Assembly (NCBI GenBank): GCA_021732975.1
Contig: JAKFWC010000019.1
Span: 62,001 to 126,000, forward strand
DNA length: 64,000 bases
Direction of reading: 5' to 3'
DNA from: Planctomycetaceae bacterium
GTDB lineage: Bacteria; Planctomycetota; Planctomycetia; Planctomycetales; Planctomycetaceae
Shown: positions 9,883-19,298 of the stretch, piece after piece
Numbering within the stretch: position 1 is the stretch's first letter
Layout of the letters: each line of letters opens with the position of its first letter
The notes under the pieces: generated by a model
Databases searched by the model: none
The model's input: only the letters and a program-made list of their open reading frames with translations
What the model was told of the DNA's origin: nothing
Program-made: the position numbers and the translations under genes

Positions 9883-11739
9883 TCACGCCGGTTCTAGCGC
9901 CATTTCTTCCAACGGCGCTTCCGCCCGTTGCGTCGATCTTGCCAGTGCGCGCGGCGCATAGTCGCGCAGCCGCATCAGAATCATGAAATACAACAGCCAA
10001 TGCACGATTTCAATTAAGGTTCTCACTTGCGAAAAGGAAGGATCAACACGAAATGACTGCTCCACCCGTGGCCGCATCAGTGTCTCCAGATAACTACTGC
10101 ACGGAAACAGGAGCTGAATGACACACATGATGATCGGCTGCTCGGCAACGGTACGCATTAGTCCTTGGTTGTAGACAAAACCGTTGCCGAATTGATTCAT
10201 ATTCTGCATCGGTGAATGGAACATCGGCAGAAGAATCTGTGGCAGGCCGACAAGAATGCCGATGATCACCGTTCCCAGTAGCATCGCCTGCGTCTGAGAT
10301 TTGCATTTCAGGCCACAATAGAATCCACCCCACGCCACGAGTGGCAAGTAGATCAGCGGTTGGACCACCATCCGCACGACGTGCCAGATCTGGTCACCCG
10401 GATGCAGACGATGTTGCCCGGCCGACAACCAGAACACCCAGAACACCGCCGCGGTGGCCATCGGGACGTACAGAATCTTGATGAGATAATGCACGCCCGC
10501 CATCTTCTGCATCACGAGGTCGCGGGTCATCATCGGTGTCGACAGGAGCACGTCCAGCGTCTGCCGGGCGCGCTCGCCGGTGATCAAAGCGGAGGATTGC
10601 ACCAAGAGCATGAAGACCGCTAGCATCCACACCGCGGACATGGCCCATTCCCCCGCGGCATAGGTGCCTCGTGTGTAGACATCTCCCATTGCCAGCGGTA
10701 GCAATAGAAGAGCGATGAGCGGCGCTTCCGTGATCAGCAGAAAGCGGATGAGATACCGTGTCGTCCCCAGCGAGCGCTTGTTGAGTTCCCGCCACGCCAA
10801 TGGCCGCGATGTCGGCAGCGGGACATGGTCGCGAATCAAGACCACGCCGCGCGTGACGGCGTTCTGATTGATGACATGAAAGAACCGATCGAGAAACTTG
10901 AGGATCGTCAGTCCCCACGAACGCGCTTGCAGAAACGCTCGGGGCCAGAGGGCCAATCGAGCCGCAAAGAGGTAGAAGAATACGGGCAAGACCGCGAGCC
11001 CCGCTGTCGCCGCCAGATTGGAAGGATCGAGAGGTTCCCTCGTCATGAGAAATCGACTCGGGCTGACCAAGGCGATGACCGACTGTACCAGAACCCGTTC
11101 ATTTTCTGTCGCGAACTGCGGCGGGAATCCTTGAACCGCTCTTTCAAATATCATGGCCAGGAAGTGCATCAACCCCAGAAGCAGATAGGTGCAAATCACC
11201 GCCTGCGGCGTGGTCCGGAACCACACCGAACAGAGCACCGCGAGACTACCGACTTGCAAAACGCACAACACAAGAATCACACCGGCCTGCAACACCTGGC
11301 CGTTTTCGACACCGCCAAGACTGTACGCCACGGCGAGCAACGGCAAGGCCATCAGAATGTAGAGCAGCATCGGTACGACGCGGCTGAGAAATTTCTCCAG
11401 CACAATCGTCCATGGACCCAACTTGGTAATCAGCAGAATGCCGAGCGTATCGCGCTCTTTCTCAGACGTGATCGTCCCCGCGGTGATCATCGGCAGCAGC
11501 AGATAAATCGCTGCGAGTTGATACTGCACGACGGCCGAAAACAGCCGACCGCCGGTACCGAGGATGTTGAACGACAGGTTATCCCAACCACCCGACTGAT
11601 TGACGAACGATCCTAATCCCACGCCGTACAGCGCGAGCGCATACACGGTACGCAAAATGAACGTCCGCCCGCGCGAAGACTGCTCGGTGAGCTCCTTCGT
11701 CAGCAATGGCAACGAAAAACGGGAAAAGAGAGCATTCAT
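9883..11739 (-). CDS. ABC-2 type transporter permease
   Basis: A 618-residue membrane protein that lies about 100 bases downstream of an ABC ATPase gene on the same strand. The N-terminus (MNALFSRFSLPLLTKELTEQ) and a first cluster of helices containing AGTITSEKERDTLGILLITKL are typical of ABC-2 permeases: the KERDTL/ERARQTLDVLLSTP type motif appears twice, near residues 95 and 395, showing two tandem permease halves. About 12-14 hydrophobic segments are visible. Double-length permeases like this are common in planctomycetes, where they may form the pore with the ATPase homodimer. Cargo is unknown. No strong Shine-Dalgarno precedes ATG 11739. Confidence 0.9.
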   Translation of the reverse strand: MNALFSRFSLPLLTKELTEQSSRGRTFILRTVYALALYGVGLGSFVNQSGGWDNLSFNILGTGGRLFSAVVQYQLAAIYLLLPMITAGTITSEKERDTLGILLITKLGPWTIVLEKFLSRVVPMLLYILMALPLLAVAYSLGGVENGQVLQAGVILVLCVLQVGSLAVLCSVWFRTTPQAVICTYLLLGLMHFLAMIFERAVQGFPPQFATENERVLVQSVIALVSPSRFLMTREPLDPSNLAATAGLAVLPVFFYLFAARLALWPRAFLQARSWGLTILKFLDRFFHVINQNAVTRGVVLIRDHVPLPTSRPLAWRELNKRSLGTTRYLIRFLLITEAPLIALLLLPLAMGDVYTRGTYAAGEWAMSAVWMLAVFMLLVQSSALITGERARQTLDVLLSTPMMTRDLVMQKMAGVHYLIKILYVPMATAAVFWVFWLSAGQHRLHPGDQIWHVVRMVVQPLIYLPLVAWGGFYCGLKCKSQTQAMLLGTVIIGILVGLPQILLPMFHSPMQNMNQFGNGFVYNQGLMRTVAEQPIIMCVIQLLFPCSSYLETLMRPRVEQSFRVDPSFSQVRTLIEIVHWLLYFMILMRLRDYAPRALARSTQRAEAPLEEMALEPA

Positions 11740-11840
11740 TAAGGCAACAGTAAATAATGATGAATGGAACGAACGCTCACTTCAGAAATGCTTTTCTTCT
11801 GATTCTGCATTCCTCATTTTGCATTCTCCATTTCCGCCTC

Positions 11841-12824
11841 TCATTGAGTGGTTCCTTCCGTCAGCTTCATAAACGCCGTCTCCATGTCCATCACCTCCGG
11901 CTGGAACATGCGGACGCGGCCGCCCTGGCTGACGAACGCGGCATGCAGGTCTTCGATTTCAAGTTCACCTTCTTCAAACCGGATCGACCACCGGTCCGCG
12001 GTCTCCTCGACATGCGTGACCCCCGGCAGCGATTGCAGATGTTCCAATAACCCCGGCGGATCGTTCGCGAGTTGGACATGGACGATCCGCATCAAACCGA
12101 GGTGCTTATAAATCTCCGCGACCGATCCCTGCGCGACGATCTGACCCGCTTCGATGATGCCGATCTGCGTACATAATTGCGCGAGTTCGTGCAGAATATG
12201 GCTGGAAATGACGATCGTTTTGCCCATCTCCTTGAGCGCTTTGAGCAGCTCCCGCATCTCGATTCGCGCGCGGGGATCGAGACCCGACGCCGGTTCATCG
12301 AGCAACAGCACGGCGGGATCGTGCAGCAGCACGCGGGCTAACGACAGGCGTTGTTTCATCCCGCGCGACAACGCATCGACCGACGAATCGATCTTGTGCG
12401 TCAGGTCGGTGAGTTGCAGTACATCATCGACCACCGAGGCCCGCTTGTGATACGGCAGTCGATACGCCGCCGCGAAGAAGTGCAGATACTCGCGGGCCGT
12501 CAGGTCTTCATAGACGCCAAAGAAGTCGGGGACGTAACCGATCTGTTCACGGACGAGATCCGGCCGGGCTTTCACATCGAGACCATTGACGGCAACGTAA
12601 CCATCAAACTTCGATTGCAGCGTTGCCAGTACCCGGATGGTCGACGACTTGCCCGCTCCGTTTGGTCCGATGAAACCGAAGACTTCGCCCGGCGGAATGG
12701 CGAGCGAGATGCCACGGACGGCTTGAAACTTGCCGTAACGAATCCAGAGCTTGTCGACCTGCACCGCGAGTTTGGGCGGGGCTTCTTCGGCGAGGGCCAG
12801 TTTACGGCGAAGTCTGGGAAACAT
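11841..12824 (-). CDS. ABC transporter ATP-binding protein
   Basis: A 327-residue ABC ATPase. It has Walker A GPNGAGKSS near residue 54, the signature ALSRGMKQRLSLARVL, Walker B AVLLLDEPASGLDP and the switch histidine in ISSHILHEL. The C-terminal 80 residues match the accessory region of drug/ABC-2 exporter ATPases (LEHLQSLPGVTHVEETADRWSIRF). An N-terminal extension of about 20 residues precedes the fold. It is upstream of the two-domain permease and probably forms one exporter with it. The reading frame ends SFINAVSMS on the opposite strand only; the minus-strand frame is the real one. Confidence 0.93.
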   Translation of the reverse strand: MFPRLRRKLALAEEAPPKLAVQVDKLWIRYGKFQAVRGISLAIPPGEVFGFIGPNGAGKSSTIRVLATLQSKFDGYVAVNGLDVKARPDLVREQIGYVPDFFGVYEDLTAREYLHFFAAAYRLPYHKRASVVDDVLQLTDLTHKIDSSVDALSRGMKQRLSLARVLLHDPAVLLLDEPASGLDPRARIEMRELLKALKEMGKTIVISSHILHELAQLCTQIGIIEAGQIVAQGSVAEIYKHLGLMRIVHVQLANDPPGLLEHLQSLPGVTHVEETADRWSIRFEEGELEIEDLHAAFVSQGGRVRMFQPEVMDMETAFMKLTEGTTQ

Positions 12825-12924
12825 CGGCGACTCGCATGCGGGGCGACAATCGGGACCACGAATACCATGTCACATCGCCCCGCCGCTGTCACGCCCACTG
12901 CCTCTCTGGTCGCTCTTGCTCGCG

Positions 12925-14724
12925 TTACGGGCTGGTTGGGGCGAGTTCTTCGAGGATGATGTCGCTGAAACGAACGAGGCCGTGGCCCTCCGCAGCAAGC
13001 AGGAATTCGGGGCGCAGCAGGTCGTTGGAAAGCGGAATCGATCCGAGCAATACATCATCGATCACAATGAACCAGTCCCGCTCGTGGCGTTCCAGACGGA
13101 GTTCGTGATCGCCGTCGGCTTCTATCGCGCGCTCGGCGACGATCTTCGATAACGGTCCGTGATCGACCGAGCGCGGGCCGAGTTGCACGCGGTCTTTCAA
13201 CAACCGGATCACATATCGCGGCGTCGCGCTCAGATCCTTGGCAGTGACCAAACCGAACTGCAACTCTGCGGCATCGGCGGTGTGAACATTCGCCACGGCA
13301 ATAATCTGGTAACCCACGAGCGGACGGCGGGAGTTTCCTTCGGGACGCAGCAGGGGATATCCGATCGCACCGTTCGCACCGGTGAGCGTGCGGCCTCCTT
13401 CACCATCGTCCTGACCGGGAATCCAGTTGCCGCTGACGACCCGCCAGCCCTGTAACGAGCGGCCGTTGTAACACGGCACGGCCCATTCGGTTGGCTGCCA
13501 CGCACGCGGTCCGGGTAATGCGGAAGTCTTCCGGTAGAATTCTAGATAGCTCGCTGTCTGAACCAGCATTAACACTCCAAGAATGGCCACAACCGGGAGC
13601 CACCAGCGTCGCGCGGGCCAAGGGGGAATCGGTCGGGACAGTCGCTCCGTGACCTCTGGTTTAGGGATGACGGCCGTCGCCGCTGACATCCCGACTGGTG
13701 TCTGACCGCTCAGGTCCGCCAAAACGGCGTCGATCCGCTGCAGTACCGTGTCGTAATCCGTAAGTCGCTGGTCCGGATTGCGGTGCATCAGATCGCGCAG
13801 CAGGACTTGCGAGCCGGGCGAGAGATCGTCGCGAAACTCACTGGCGGGCGGCGGATCGGCATTCAGCTTCTGAGCGAACACCTGCATCACCGATAAGCCC
13901 TCGAACGGAGCCCGATCGGTCAGGAACTGGTAAGCCGTCGCCCCGAGAGCATAGATGTCGGCCCGGTGATCGACCCGCGAGCCGGACAGTTGTTCGGGGG
14001 CCATGTACTGCGGACTGCCGACCGTGGCGTTGTCGCTCGTCAGCCGCGTGCGGTTGTCGACATCTTCCGCGAGCAGTGCCAACCCGAAGTCGGCGACCTT
14101 GACCAGCGGCAAGCCCTTCGGGAGCGGAAACCCCGCCGGTGGTTTTGTCAGCAGCAGGTTCGCGGGCTTGATATCGCGATGGATCACCCCCGCGGTGGCC
14201 GCATAGGCTAACCCCGCCGCCGTCTGACGGATGATCCCCCACGCGGTCGCCTCGGAGACTTCGACGTGCCGGGCTAACCAGTCGGCCGCGTTCTCGCCGT
14301 CGACGAATTCCATCGCGAGGTACAGCCGACCGTGATGGCGACCGAAGTCGTACGCCGTCACCAGATGCGGGTGAACAAGCCGACCGAGCGAACGGGCTTC
14401 CTGCTCAAACCGTGAGAGCGCGGCTTGCGACGCCTGAGCGCCAAGTAACACCGTCTTCAGCGCGATAACGCGATCGAACGCGAGTTGCCGGGCGCGATAG
14501 ACCACCCCCATGCCGCCGTGTCCCAGATGCGACAGTAACTCATAACCGGGCACGATCTCGTTCGGATGAAGCAACGATTCGACGATGTCACGTTGGGCCG
14601 CGGTCATCACCCCGGCGGACGTGAGCATCCCGGCATCCGACTGCGCGAACTGCGTAGCGGCATCCGGTGGGACAAAGCCCTCGCGAACCGCGATCGACAA
14701 AAACGCTTCGGACGATGCGGCCAT
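12925..14724 (-). CDS. Membrane-anchored Ser/Thr protein kinase with DUF1080-like C-terminal domain
   Basis: A 599-residue Hanks-type kinase. It has the glycine loop GHGGMG at 68-73, lysine K90 (VIALK), HRDIKPANLLL with the catalytic Asp at 184, DFG at 212-214 and MAPEQ at 241-245. A linker and one membrane segment (about 374-394) follow, then an extracytoplasmic domain starting CYNGRSLQGWRV. That block resembles the LFDGKSLDGW opening of DUF1080 sugar-binding/laminin-like domains. The N-terminal 60 residues are a helical extension common to planctomycete kinases. The longest frame starts at 14799, but its first codons fall inside palindromic repeat A, so ATG 14724 is preferred. The signal sensed is unknown. 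Confidence 0.9.
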   Translation of the reverse strand: MAASSEAFLSIAVREGFVPPDAATQFAQSDAGMLTSAGVMTAAQRDIVESLLHPNEIVPGYELLSHLGHGGMGVVYRARQLAFDRVIALKTVLLGAQASQAALSRFEQEARSLGRLVHPHLVTAYDFGRHHGRLYLAMEFVDGENAADWLARHVEVSEATAWGIIRQTAAGLAYAATAGVIHRDIKPANLLLTKPPAGFPLPKGLPLVKVADFGLALLAEDVDNRTRLTSDNATVGSPQYMAPEQLSGSRVDHRADIYALGATAYQFLTDRAPFEGLSVMQVFAQKLNADPPPASEFRDDLSPGSQVLLRDLMHRNPDQRLTDYDTVLQRIDAVLADLSGQTPVGMSAATAVIPKPEVTERLSRPIPPWPARRWWLPVVAILGVLMLVQTASYLEFYRKTSALPGPRAWQPTEWAVPCYNGRSLQGWRVVSGNWIPGQDDGEGGRTLTGANGAIGYPLLRPEGNSRRPLVGYQIIAVANVHTADAAELQFGLVTAKDLSATPRYVIRLLKDRVQLGPRSVDHGPLSKIVAERAIEADGDHELRLERHERDWFIVIDDVLLGSIPLSNDLLRPEFLLAAEGHGLVRFSDIILEELAPTSP

Positions 14725-14765
14725 GAACGGAACCGTAGTATGGGCAATCAGCGTGTGAATTAATT

Positions 14766-14839
14766 GTGCCACGGCCGTGTCGGCCGTGCGAAGTGGCAAA
14801 ACGTTCTGAAGAATCGCGCGGCCGACACGGCCGGGGCAC
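14766..14839. repeat. MITE/REP-like palindromic element, family A
   Basis: Arms of about 25 bases (CCACGGCCGTGTCGGCCGTG core) face each other across a loop with an ACGTTCT core. Related elements are at 17641-17719, 48068-48146 and, arms only, 51711-51733. It lies between the kinase and the redoxin gene, just upstream of the kinase start. Confidence 0.75.
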
Positions 14840-14877
14840 AGAGAAGTAAAATGGTGGGCACTACGTCATTCAAGCGA

Positions 14878-15573
14878 TCAACCACCGGCCGGGGCGGTTT
14901 TCAGCGTGTCGAGTTGTTCCAACAGTGCTTTCACCGAAGGGCGATCGGCGAGTGATTTTCCGACATACGCAAACCGCACGGATCCGGAACCGTCGATGAT
15001 GTAGGTCGCCGGTTTGGACAGATCGCGCCGGATGCCGAGGATATCCACCGCTTTCAACCCAATATCGACCAGTAACGGGAACGGCGGCGTCTGGTTCGTG
15101 GGAGCCATGTTGAGCTGATTGACCCGCGTCAGAAAGTCGCCGAGCTTCGAGGAATCCTCCGGCTTCTCCAGTGGATAGATCACCACCACTTCCGCGTCGC
15201 GCTTTTGGAACTCGGGATAGTTGGCAATCAATCGCGAGGTCTGTGTTGAACAGTACGGACAAATCGAACCCGCATACCCGCGGGTGAAAACCGCGACGAG
15301 ACTCTTGCCGTTCGCGAGTTCTTTCAACGTCACCGTCTTGCCATCGGCAGTCGTCAATGGAACGGTCGCGAAATCTTCGGCCGGTGCGTCCTGTGTGGGG
15401 GCGGTGTCCAGGAATTGAATCATGTTCGGATCGGTATCGTACTCACCGTACCCGCCATAGCCTCCTGTCGAAATCGTCGTGGGCGATGCCGGAGCCGACG
15501 GCGCATTGTTCTGCGAGCATCCCGCCAGAACCGCGATCAGCCCGCACACGATTCCCTTTTGCCAACGCTGCAT
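14878..15573 (-). CDS. Redoxin (AhpC/TSA-like) lipoprotein with CPYC motif
   Basis: A 231-residue predicted lipoprotein: signal MQRWQKGIVCGLIAVLAGC with lipobox LAGC. The mature part has a thioredoxin-fold peroxiredoxin-like domain. The active-site region is FTRGYAGSICPYCSTQTSRL, i.e. a CXXC of thioredoxin type rather than the single-Cys peroxiredoxin TXXC. This is followed by EVVVIYPLEKPEDSSKLGDF and the TYIIDGSGSVRFAYVG strand typical of redoxins. A disulfide reductase or peroxide-scavenging role at the membrane surface is inferred. The start is set by AAGGA seven bases before ATG 15573; the longer frame overlaps the divergent gene at 15782. It lies divergently to the zinc-ribbon protein. 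Confidence 0.85.
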   Translation of the reverse strand: MQRWQKGIVCGLIAVLAGCSQNNAPSAPASPTTISTGGYGGYGEYDTDPNMIQFLDTAPTQDAPAEDFATVPLTTADGKTVTLKELANGKSLVAVFTRGYAGSICPYCSTQTSRLIANYPEFQKRDAEVVVIYPLEKPEDSSKLGDFLTRVNQLNMAPTNQTPPFPLLVDIGLKAVDILGIRRDLSKPATYIIDGSGSVRFAYVGKSLADRPSVKALLEQLDTLKTAPAGG

Positions 15574-15781
15574 ACAATGTCCTTCGTCGTGCCCGTGATC
15601 TGTCAAAAACTGCATTACGGTATCATATCCAGTCGAAATGGTGGTGCAGAATGGGGACGGCGAGAATCGTGCCTGTTTACAGCGGCATCGCCCGCTTTGA
15701 ATTGCCCCTTGGTCCCCGTCGTGCGGAACACTACCATAGAAGAGTGCACAGACCGATTTTTGAGGACGGAGACGACGGCCG

Positions 15782-17626
15782 ATGACCCCGATCATCATTC
15801 CCTGCCCGGCGTGCGGACGCGAACTGAAAATTCGCGACCGGAACCTGCTGGGTCGCAAGGGAAAATGTCCCAAGTGCAACCATGCGTTCCTGATGGAAGA
15901 ACCCGCCGCTGTCGAACTGGAACTGGCCGAAACGAATTTTCCCGCCGAGGGAACCGGTGCCCGGTGGGTGACGCCACCAAATCCGCCGGTTGCGCCCCCT
16001 CACGCACCCGTGGCATCACCGTTTCCCGTACAGGTAACTCCGTCGATTCTGTCGCCGGAGTTGACGGCCGCGCCATTGCCAGTCCGACGCCGCAAGTCGT
16101 CCAAAGGCCAATGGGTCAAGTGGACGGTCGCCGCGGTGGCCTTGTGCGCGGTGGCCGGTGTCGGGGCGTATGCGTGGAACACGCGGCCGACGGAGTCGCA
16201 TCAGCCCGGCGCTGGTCCAGCCGCAACAGCGGGGGACGACACCGCCGACGGTCCGGCAGCGGGATCAACCGGCCCGGCGTCTCTCACCGCCAGCCCCACC
16301 CAAGGTGATCCGATCCCGCTGGAGATGGTGCCGTCGGGGGCGCAGATTCTCGTCCACCTTCGCCCCGCGGAACTCTGGCAGGCGGAAAGCCAGGGCGAGG
16401 AAGTCCGCTATTGCCTCGGCCCGCTGGGCGAGTTTCTCGATCAACAATTGAAGACGATCTGCAAGAAGCCCCCGCAGGATATTGATTCGGTGTTACTGGC
16501 ATGGATCGCCAACACCCGCGGCACGCCTCCCAGTCTCGCCGCCGTGGTCCGCTTGAAAGAGGACGCGAAGAAGAGCGAACTCCTCGACATGTTCGGCGGC
16601 GAACGCGTCGAAACCTACGGCCGCCCGGTCTACATCAACAACGATCAGGCCGCGTTGATTCTCGATCTGAAGACGTATGCTATCGGTCCGACGAAGTTTG
16701 CCCAGGACATGGTGGAATCGATCGGCGGGCGCGCCGCGTTTTCGTCAGGGATCGAAGAAATCATGGCGAAGACCGATCGCGATCGGCATTGCACGATTAT
16801 CTTCGAGCCGACGGCGGTATTGCTCGATGAAGAGTTTCTGGCCCCCGCAATGGCCCGGCCGTTGTTGCGCGAGTGCATGGACTGGTTCGGCGACGATGCG
16901 GAAGCGGTCGCGTGGTCGTTCCAGTTAGAGCAGGACCGCTTCTTCTCGGATCTGGTCGTGCGGAACAAGACCACGGTCCGGCCGATGGCGTTACAGGAGC
17001 GAATGCTCGAAAAAGTCGGCCAGGTTCCGAAAGAATTGCTGCGATTAGTACAACAGATGAAACCGACTGAGGTCGGCAAGCGGAAAGTGATCGGTCGACT
17101 ACCTGCCATGACCAAAGCGTTCGCGATGTCGACCGTCGGGCAGACCGGCAGCCGGCATGTCGAGCTGATCACGCCGCTCCCCGAACGAGCCGCGCCGAAT
17201 CTGGCCTTGGGCATTCTGCTCGCCTGGGATGAATCCACGCGGACGAAGTTCAGCGATAAACCAGCCGCTGTGCCTTCCGAAGACACCAAAACGAACATCC
17301 CCGTCGCCGAGCGGTTGAAGAAGAAGATCGACATCGACTTCCGCCGCACACCGTTGCAGGACGCGATTACCTATATCGGCGACGAAACCAAGGTGAAGAT
17401 GGACATTGATGGCGACGCGCTAAAGTTTGCGGGTTACACCAAGAACATGGCCCAGGAATACAAAGCCGATCAAATCACGGGATTCGCGGCCCTTGAGCAA
17501 ATCTTCACCGTGAAGGGCCAGGAAAAGCTGTGTCTAGTGATCGATGAGAAGAAAAATCAAGGACTGATTACCACGTTGCAAAGTGCGGAAGCCAAGGGTT
17601 TAAAACCGCACGTCTTCAAGCCATGA
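15782..17626 (+). CDS. Zinc-ribbon, single-TM protein with C-terminal STN-like domain
   Basis: A 614-residue protein of no known function. It has an N-terminal zinc ribbon (C8, C11, C29, C32; PCPACGRELKI...GKCPKC), a proline-rich linker, one membrane helix at about 113-132 and a large presumably extracytoplasmic region. The last 115 residues (KKIDIDFRRTPLQDAITYIG...ALEQIF) resemble the short secretin/TonB N-terminal (STN) fold: an amphipathic strand, then PLxDAIxYI and a final LEQIF helix. GGAG lies about ten bases before ATG 15782. The gene at 17750 has the same order of parts, so the two are probably functionally linked. The cytoplasmic ribbon could bind another protein rather than DNA. Confidence 0.8.
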   Translation: MTPIIIPCPACGRELKIRDRNLLGRKGKCPKCNHAFLMEEPAAVELELAETNFPAEGTGARWVTPPNPPVAPPHAPVASPFPVQVTPSILSPELTAAPLPVRRRKSSKGQWVKWTVAAVALCAVAGVGAYAWNTRPTESHQPGAGPAATAGDDTADGPAAGSTGPASLTASPTQGDPIPLEMVPSGAQILVHLRPAELWQAESQGEEVRYCLGPLGEFLDQQLKTICKKPPQDIDSVLLAWIANTRGTPPSLAAVVRLKEDAKKSELLDMFGGERVETYGRPVYINNDQAALILDLKTYAIGPTKFAQDMVESIGGRAAFSSGIEEIMAKTDRDRHCTIIFEPTAVLLDEEFLAPAMARPLLRECMDWFGDDAEAVAWSFQLEQDRFFSDLVVRNKTTVRPMALQERMLEKVGQVPKELLRLVQQMKPTEVGKRKVIGRLPAMTKAFAMSTVGQTGSRHVELITPLPERAAPNLALGILLAWDESTRTKFSDKPAAVPSEDTKTNIPVAERLKKKIDIDFRRTPLQDAITYIGDETKVKMDIDGDALKFAGYTKNMAQEYKADQITGFAALEQIFTVKGQEKLCLVIDEKKNQGLITTLQSAEAKGLKPHVFKP

Positions 17627-17640
17627 TGACCCGCCCTCGG

Positions 17641-17719
17641 TGTGCCACGGCCGTGTCGGCCGTGCAAATACGGGAAGCGTTTTCTAACGAAGCACGGCTC
17701 ACAGAGCCGTGGCACACGG
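17641..17719. repeat. MITE/REP-like palindromic element, family A
   Basis: The left arm has the CCACGGCCGTGTCGGCCGTG core; the right arm is shortened (CACAGAGCCGTGGCACACGG). The loop contains GAAGCGTTTTCTAACG, similar to the loops of the copies at 14766 and 48068. It lies between the two zinc-ribbon genes and opens a false upstream extension of the second. Confidence 0.75.
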
Positions 17720-17749
17720 AACGACAGGAAAGGGGACAGGGACTTCGCG

Positions 17750-19291
17750 ATGCCGAACGCTGCGCCGGTCGAAGGAACTGCCGAGCGACCGCGCTGTCCC
17801 GCCTGCCGCGTGGAATTGCGGATGCGCGACGACAAGGTCGTGGATCCAGTCTTCCCGTGCCCGGAATGCCATGTCCCCTTGCGACTCGAGCATGATGACA
17901 CCGGCCATCGTGTCATCGTGCTGGCAGAGGTTCCTTCCGTTACGAAAGCGGCTCCGCCAAAGAAAGCCGGGCATCGCCACAAATCCGTTGTGGCTCCAGC
18001 GACCGCACGTCCTGACCGATCACTGCTGCTCTTCAGTGCGGGACTTGGTGTGGTGACGCTGTTGATCGTCGGCTGGCTGATGTGGGGACGCTCCACAACG
18101 GCAACCGATGCGGCAACATCGCCTGTCACGGAATCCCCTGTAACCGTCACCGAGAAGACTCCGCCGCCGGTGACCGAACCGCATTCGTGGGAACACCATC
18201 TCACTCAACTCGCCGGACAAATTCAGCAACACATTGACGAGCACGGCTCCTTCCCCGCAGCGGCCGATGCCACCAGCCCACTCCCCATTACCCAACAATT
18301 CAGTTGGCTGGCTCGGCTGGAAGCCCACAGTGAATCGTTACCGACGGAACGCCGACCGGTGCTCGGCAAACCGTGGAACGATCCTGTCAATGAACCGTTT
18401 GTGGGTCGCCGCATCCCCGGTTATCTCAATCCATCCGTCAGCACGATGGTCGGCGAAGACAGTCGTCCCGCCACCCATTTTGCTGGAGTCGCCGGAGTCG
18501 GTCGCGATGCCGCCGACTTGCCCGCCGGTCACCCTCGCGCCGGAATGTTTGGCACACAGCGCACGATCAAGATTCAGGACATTCGTGATGGTCAGGCGAA
18601 CGTGGTGATGGTCCTCGGCGTGGAAGCCCAACTCGGTTCGTGGGCCGATCCCGGCCGTGCCACTGTTCGGCCGCTGACATCGCCGCCCTATCTGCACGGT
18701 TTGGATGGTTTCGGCGGCGGCACGCGGAACGAGTTGCCCGCGCTCATGGCCGATGGCAGCATGCGGATGTTCGCGCCGGATACCGACCCGCTCTTGATGC
18801 GTCGTCTCGCCGCGATCGCCGATGACTTGCCGCTCGACCTCAACACGCCCGGTGAACCCGGCGATGTCACCCCGACCGCAACGCCGCCCGTGCCGTCTCT
18901 GGCCATCAGCGATCCCGACAATCCGCCGGTGTCGGCTCTTTCCGCCCTTGCCGAAGCGCAGCGTCCCGTCATCGTTCGCCCGCCCGTCGCCCCGTTGTTG
19001 CAGCAGCGCCTGACCTCGTTTCAACAAACGAAACCGGTGACGCGCCGACAACTCCTGACCATTGCGGAAGACCTGCTCGGCCGCCCGGTCGTGGTGGATC
19101 AGGAGCAGCTTGGTCCATTGACGCAACAACTCGACGTGACGATTACCTTCGCGCTGGAAAACACGACGATCGCCGCCGTGCTGGAGCAGGTTCTACACGG
19201 GACCGAGTTAGAATTGGTCATCGGTCCTGAGCGCGCCGCCCTGCAACGCCGCGCGGCAGGGGCCACCACCGCCATTCGTCTGGAACCGTGA
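17750..19291 (+). CDS. Zinc-ribbon, single-TM protein with DUF1559-like and STN-like regions
   Basis: A 513-residue protein. It has an N-terminal zinc ribbon (C16, C19, C37, C40) and a membrane helix at about 91-112. An extracytoplasmic part resembles the C-terminal half of DUF1559 proteins (TQRTIKIQDIRDGQANVVMVLG, then LPALMADGSMRMFAPD), the type II secretion pseudopilin-like H-X9-DG group that is hugely expanded in planctomycetes. The last 90 residues (RRQLLTIAEDLLGRPVVVDQ...ALENTTIAAVLEQVL) resemble the STN-like end of the upstream gene. The start is ATG 17750, preceded by a purine-rich AGGAAAGGGG tract; the longer frame reads through repeat A. Function is unknown. Confidence 0.8.
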   Translation: MPNAAPVEGTAERPRCPACRVELRMRDDKVVDPVFPCPECHVPLRLEHDDTGHRVIVLAEVPSVTKAAPPKKAGHRHKSVVAPATARPDRSLLLFSAGLGVVTLLIVGWLMWGRSTTATDAATSPVTESPVTVTEKTPPPVTEPHSWEHHLTQLAGQIQQHIDEHGSFPAAADATSPLPITQQFSWLARLEAHSESLPTERRPVLGKPWNDPVNEPFVGRRIPGYLNPSVSTMVGEDSRPATHFAGVAGVGRDAADLPAGHPRAGMFGTQRTIKIQDIRDGQANVVMVLGVEAQLGSWADPGRATVRPLTSPPYLHGLDGFGGGTRNELPALMADGSMRMFAPDTDPLLMRRLAAIADDLPLDLNTPGEPGDVTPTATPPVPSLAISDPDNPPVSALSALAEAQRPVIVRPPVAPLLQQRLTSFQQTKPVTRRQLLTIAEDLLGRPVVVDQEQLGPLTQQLDVTITFALENTTIAAVLEQVLHGTELELVIGPERAALQRRAAGATTAIRLEP

Positions 19292-19298
19292 GGAATTT

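Noticed and set aside
14766..14839. CRISPR-like repeat
   Set aside because: The repeats are dispersed single palindromes, not a regular array with spacers.
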